Shown here: one piece after another, positions 63,688-64,000 of the stretch
How the letters are laid out: each line of letters opens with the position of its first letter
Position numbering within the stretch: the first letter of the stretch is position 1
Assembly (NCBI RefSeq): GCF_963676685.1
Contig: NC_092350.1
Coordinates: 9,343,307 to 9,407,306, forward strand
Direction: 5' to 3'
From: Mytilus edulis
Taxonomy: Eukaryota > Mollusca > Bivalvia > Mytilida > Mytilidae
Length of the DNA: 64,000 nt
The notes under the pieces: model-generated
Database searches by the model: none
Told to the model about the DNA's origin: nothing
Seen by the model: only the letters and a program-made list of their open reading frames with translations
Program-made: the position numbers and the translations under genes

Positions 63688-64000
63688 GTAATCAAGTCAT
63701 TTACATTTTTATGCTGAATTGTAAATGTGGTTAAATCTATCCTAGTCTTTGGTCTAGTACAGATGATAATTTGTACCATCTAGACAAGTTATTTATCTGC
63801 TTATCTTGCTTATTTTACATTTAAATTTGATTTGGTTACATTTGTGGCAATAACCGATAAGTTGGCATTTTAAAACTAATGTTAAGGCTTTCTAAATACA
63901 ATTTTGCACAGGTATATTTTAGCCCATTTAAGGTAATTGGAACACATGCCCCCAAAAAAAATTGCAAGAAAGCTTCCACCTTTACAGTCGATATTTTAGT

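Overview
The window is AT-rich, intron-rich animal DNA packed with dispersed repeats. The split genes with GT..AG introns and metazoan-type proteins, together with the repeat families, point to a bivalve mollusc, most likely a mytilid mussel. That placement is an inference from gene content and repeat style; I could not search a database. Three multi-exon genes, two intronless homeobox genes and a nearly complete piggyBac transposon stand out from a background of miniature elements, tandem repeats and retroelement fragments.

Layout: (1) 1-14906 (+) is the 3' half of a short-chain acyl-CoA synthetase gene of the ACSS3 type: three internal exons and two homologous alternative terminal exons. 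Its 10.6-kb intron holds an old mobile-element-like pseudogene split by a minus-strand Penelope-like retroelement, and a 62-bp tandem array. (2) 15200-19860 is intergenic sequence and UTR between converging genes. (3) 33414-19868 (-) is a C-terminal-motor kinesin (kinesin-14, KIFC1 type). I resolved 14 exons that join in frame to 721 codons; the exon with the start codon was not found. One intron carries a 65-bp tandem array and another carries nested inverted-repeat transposons. (4) 34000-46000 is transposon-rich, with two piggyBac-type elements about 0.2 kb apart: 35337-41679 (no transposase seen) and 41898-45880 (six-exon transposase). (5) 47540-53240 holds two tandem, about 90% identical, 245-residue homeobox genes with conserved CCAAT/TATA/initiator promoters, separated by a 38-bp satellite. 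(6) 54887-63687 (+) is the 5' part of a charged coiled-coil gene that looks like DNAI7/CASC1 (axonemal dynein assembly or intermediate chain 7). Its large first intron contains a miniature LTR retrotransposon whose LTRs carry a tRNA-like Pol III promoter, plus further inverted-repeat elements.

The most striking theme is that tandem arrays have grown out of gene boundaries. In ACSS3 the 62-bp unit contains a 3' splice site plus 24 nt of exon. In KIFC1 the 65-bp unit contains the end of an exon plus its 5' splice site. The ACSS3 stop codon lies in a four-copy 28-bp repeat, and a DNAI7 exon end with its donor is duplicated once. Each array creates many decoy splice or stop signals beside the real one. 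The tRNA-bearing miniature LTR element is the second most interesting item.

The genes do not form one pathway: ACSS3 is metabolic, KIFC1 is a mitotic motor, DNAI7 is ciliary and the homeobox pair is regulatory.
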